A stretch of DNA of 15,266 nucleotides from Bacteroidia bacterium (GTDB lineage Bacteria > Bacteroidota > Bacteroidia > Cytophagales > Cyclobacteriaceae), in NCBI GenBank assembly GCA_016650355.1, contig JAENVX010000264.1, forward strand, positions 1 through 15,266, in the 5' to 3' direction. Positions 13,923-15,266 of this stretch are shown here, in pieces. A program made the position numbers and the translations under genes. Position 1 is the stretch's first letter. Each line of letters begins with the position of its first letter. The notes below the pieces were generated by a model. The model searched no databases and was not told the origin of the DNA. It worked only from the letters and a program-made list of their open reading frames with translations.

Positions 13923-15266
13923 ATGATTTCAGTTGACGCAATTACAGTAGAATTTAATGGTTCAGCCCTCTTTAGCGATATTACTTTTAACATAAATGAA
14001 AACGACAGAATTGCCTTAATGGGCAAAAATGGTGCAGGAAAATCTACCCTGTTAAAGATCATAGCAGGTACCAACCTGCCTGCCGGACAGGCAGGTAAAC
14101 CCACGCGCGGAAAAGTATCAGCACCTAGAGAGGCCGTCATTGCCTATCTGCCGCAACATTTGCTGACTGAGGATAAGGATACAGTTTTTGAAGAAGCCTC
14201 AAAAGCCTTTGCGAAAATCCTGGACATGAAGAAGCAAATGGACGAACTGAATGTGCAACTAGAAACACGAACGGATTATGAGTCGGAGGCCTACTCAAAA
14301 ATAATTGAGCAAGTTTCAGAGTTGAGTGAGAAATATTATTCTATTGAAGAAATCAATTTCGATGCGGAAGTTGAAAAAACACTTATAGGATTAGGTTTTG
14401 TTCGCTCGGATTTCTCGCGTCCAACAAAGGAGTTTAGTGGAGGTTGGCGAATGCGAATCGAGCTAGCGAAAATCCTACTTCAAAAGCCTGATTTGATCTT
14501 GCTTGACGAGCCTACCAATCACATGGACATCGAATCCATTCAATGGCTTGAAGAATTTCTAATAAACAACGCCAAAGCTGTAATTGTGATCAGCCACGAC
14601 AAAACGTTTGTAGACAACCTCACGAACCGTACCATTGAGGTGACGATGGGTCGTATCTACGATTACAAAACAAACTACACGCATTACCTGGAATTGCGCA
14701 AAGAAAGGCGCGAACAACAACAAAAACAATTTGATGATCAGGCTAAACAAATCGCTGATATTCAGCAATTTATTGATCGATTTAAAGGTACTTACTCTAA
14801 GACTTTGCAAGTGCAATCGCGTGTGAAGATGTTGGAGAAAATAGAGATTGTGGAAGTGGATGAAGTGGATTCATCCGCTCTTAATTTAAAATTTCCTCCG
14901 GCTCCACGTTCGGGAAACTATCCGGTTATAGTAGAGGGGCTTACCAAGAAATATGGTGATCATATCGTTTTCAAGGATGCATCACTAACAATTGCACGTG
15001 GAGAAAAAGTTGCCTTTGTTGGAAAAAACGGTGAAGGAAAATCTACACTCGTGAAGGCCATCATGAGTGAAATAGATTTTGACGGAAAGCTTCAACTAGG
15101 TCATAATTCCATGATCGGATATTTTGCTCAAAATCAAGCTGCCTTGTTAGAGGAAGATATTACTGTGTTTCAAACGATAGATCAAATTGCTCAGGGCGAT
15201 ATCCGGACAAAAATAAAAGACATGCTTGGAGCATTCATGTTTAGCGGTGAAGCCATAGATAAAAAA
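13923..15266 (+). CDS. ABC-F family ATPase (3' truncated by window edge)
   Basis: 448 codons are present and the frame is open to the last base. NBD1 has Walker A GKNGAGKS (34-41), signature FSGGW (171-175), Walker B LILLDEP (191-197) and His225. Residues ~245-325 form the charged helical linker (RKERREQQQKQFDDQ) that contacts tRNA in ABC-F proteins. NBD2 starts with VEGLTKKYGDHIVFKD and Walker A GKNGEGKS (367-374). No membrane domain is expected: these are soluble ribosome-associated translation factors, some giving antibiotic protection. This one resembles the housekeeping Uup/YheS-like type of Bacteroidota rather than a known resistance protein. Residues 51-59 (NLPAGQAGK), after IIAGT, are an extra peptide encoded by the palindromic repeat. 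The start MISVDAITVEF is the usual one. Confidence 0.95.
   Translation, partial: MISVDAITVEFNGSALFSDITFNINENDRIALMGKNGAGKSTLLKIIAGTNLPAGQAGKPTRGKVSAPREAVIAYLPQHLLTEDKDTVFEEASKAFAKILDMKKQMDELNVQLETRTDYESEAYSKIIEQVSELSEKYYSIEEINFDAEVEKTLIGLGFVRSDFSRPTKEFSGGWRMRIELAKILLQKPDLILLDEPTNHMDIESIQWLEEFLINNAKAVIVISHDKTFVDNLTNRTIEVTMGRIYDYKTNYTHYLELRKERREQQQKQFDDQAKQIADIQQFIDRFKGTYSKTLQVQSRVKMLEKIEIVEVDEVDSSALNLKFPPAPRSGNYPVIVEGLTKKYGDHIVFKDASLTIARGEKVAFVGKNGEGKSTLVKAIMSEIDFDGKLQLGHNSMIGYFAQNQAALLEEDITVFQTIDQIAQGDIRTKIKDMLGAFMFSGEAIDKK
14075..14095. repeat. Palindromic GC-rich element, copy 2 (inside the ABC-F coding sequence)
   Basis: A 21-bp palindrome with perfect arms CCTGCCTG (14075-14082) and CAGGCAGG (14088-14095) around CCGGA. 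It lies in frame in NBD1 and encodes LPAGQAG (residues 52-58), between the helix after Walker A and the strand KVSAP. It keeps the reading frame. Confidence 0.8.

Noticed and set aside
13907..14140. A minus-strand open frame of 77 codons opposite the ABC-F start.
   Set aside because: It lies antisense to a clear ABC-F reading frame and owes part of its openness to the palindromic repeat.
13923..15266. The ABC-F protein as an antibiotic resistance determinant.
   Set aside because: Its start, linker and setting look like the housekeeping Bacteroidota type; nothing shows the extended linker of resistance members.

Overview
The window looks like a chromosomal segment of a Bacteroidota bacterium, most likely of the Cytophagales type. 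This is an inference from several signals. Genes lack clear Shine-Dalgarno sequences. Several start codons are preceded by matches to the Bacteroidota -7 element TAnnTTTG. The protein families (OMP_b-brl_3 outer membrane barrels, LytS/LytTR pairs, DUF2490, short SRPBCC/VOC/RibD/DoxX proteins) are typical of the phylum. No rRNA, tRNA, CRISPR array, integrase or transposase was seen. The species cannot be named from the sequence alone.

Layout. (1) Positions 1-2095 hold a run of small plus-strand genes: a 5'-truncated AHSA1/SRPBCC protein, a VOC protein, a RibD-C/DHFR-like reductase, a four-helix DoxX-like membrane protein and a tightly coupled 88-residue protein. (2) 2189-3229 is a YahK-like zinc alcohol dehydrogenase/aldehyde reductase with its own promoter. 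It is followed by a 119-residue orphan protein behind an AT-rich, repeat-laden leader. (3) 3771-4670 (minus) is a NIF3/DUF34 protein with an unusual twin-arginine N-terminus. (4) 4671-5045 is a scar. It holds the last 16 codons of a MacB/FtsX-type permease (minus strand) with a leftover terminator-like hairpin, abutting the last ~48 codons of an unrelated plus-strand gene. (5) A TfoX-N protein and a membrane-anchored TylF-like O-methyltransferase follow. (6) 6394-8147 (minus) is a LytS-type histidine kinase and LytTR response regulator pair sharing a TTGA overlap. It is divergent from (7) a 956-residue outer membrane barrel protein (8403-11273) that carries an extra C-terminal beta-rich domain and ends in a clear intrinsic terminator. 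(8) 11340-13746 (minus) holds a DUF2490 outer membrane protein behind its own promoter, and a PLD-family nuclease-like protein followed by an orphan PotA-like ABC ATPase. (9) An ABC-F protein starts at 13923 and runs off the end of the window.

How the genes fit together. The kinase/regulator pair and the divergent outer membrane protein form a plausible sensing and envelope-response module; the 12-bp direct repeat between them is a candidate binding site. The small enzymes at the start, together with TfoX, look like the loose clusters of SRPBCC/VOC/DHFR/DoxX/TfoX genes common in this phylum, and no pathway is evident.

The most distinctive signal is a palindromic GC-rich element (core CCTGCC...GGCAGG). 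It occurs twice within 220 bp: once in the leader directly after the ABC-F promoter, and once inside the ABC-F gene, where it adds the in-frame peptide LPAGQAG. This resembles protein-invading palindromic repeats described in other bacteria.
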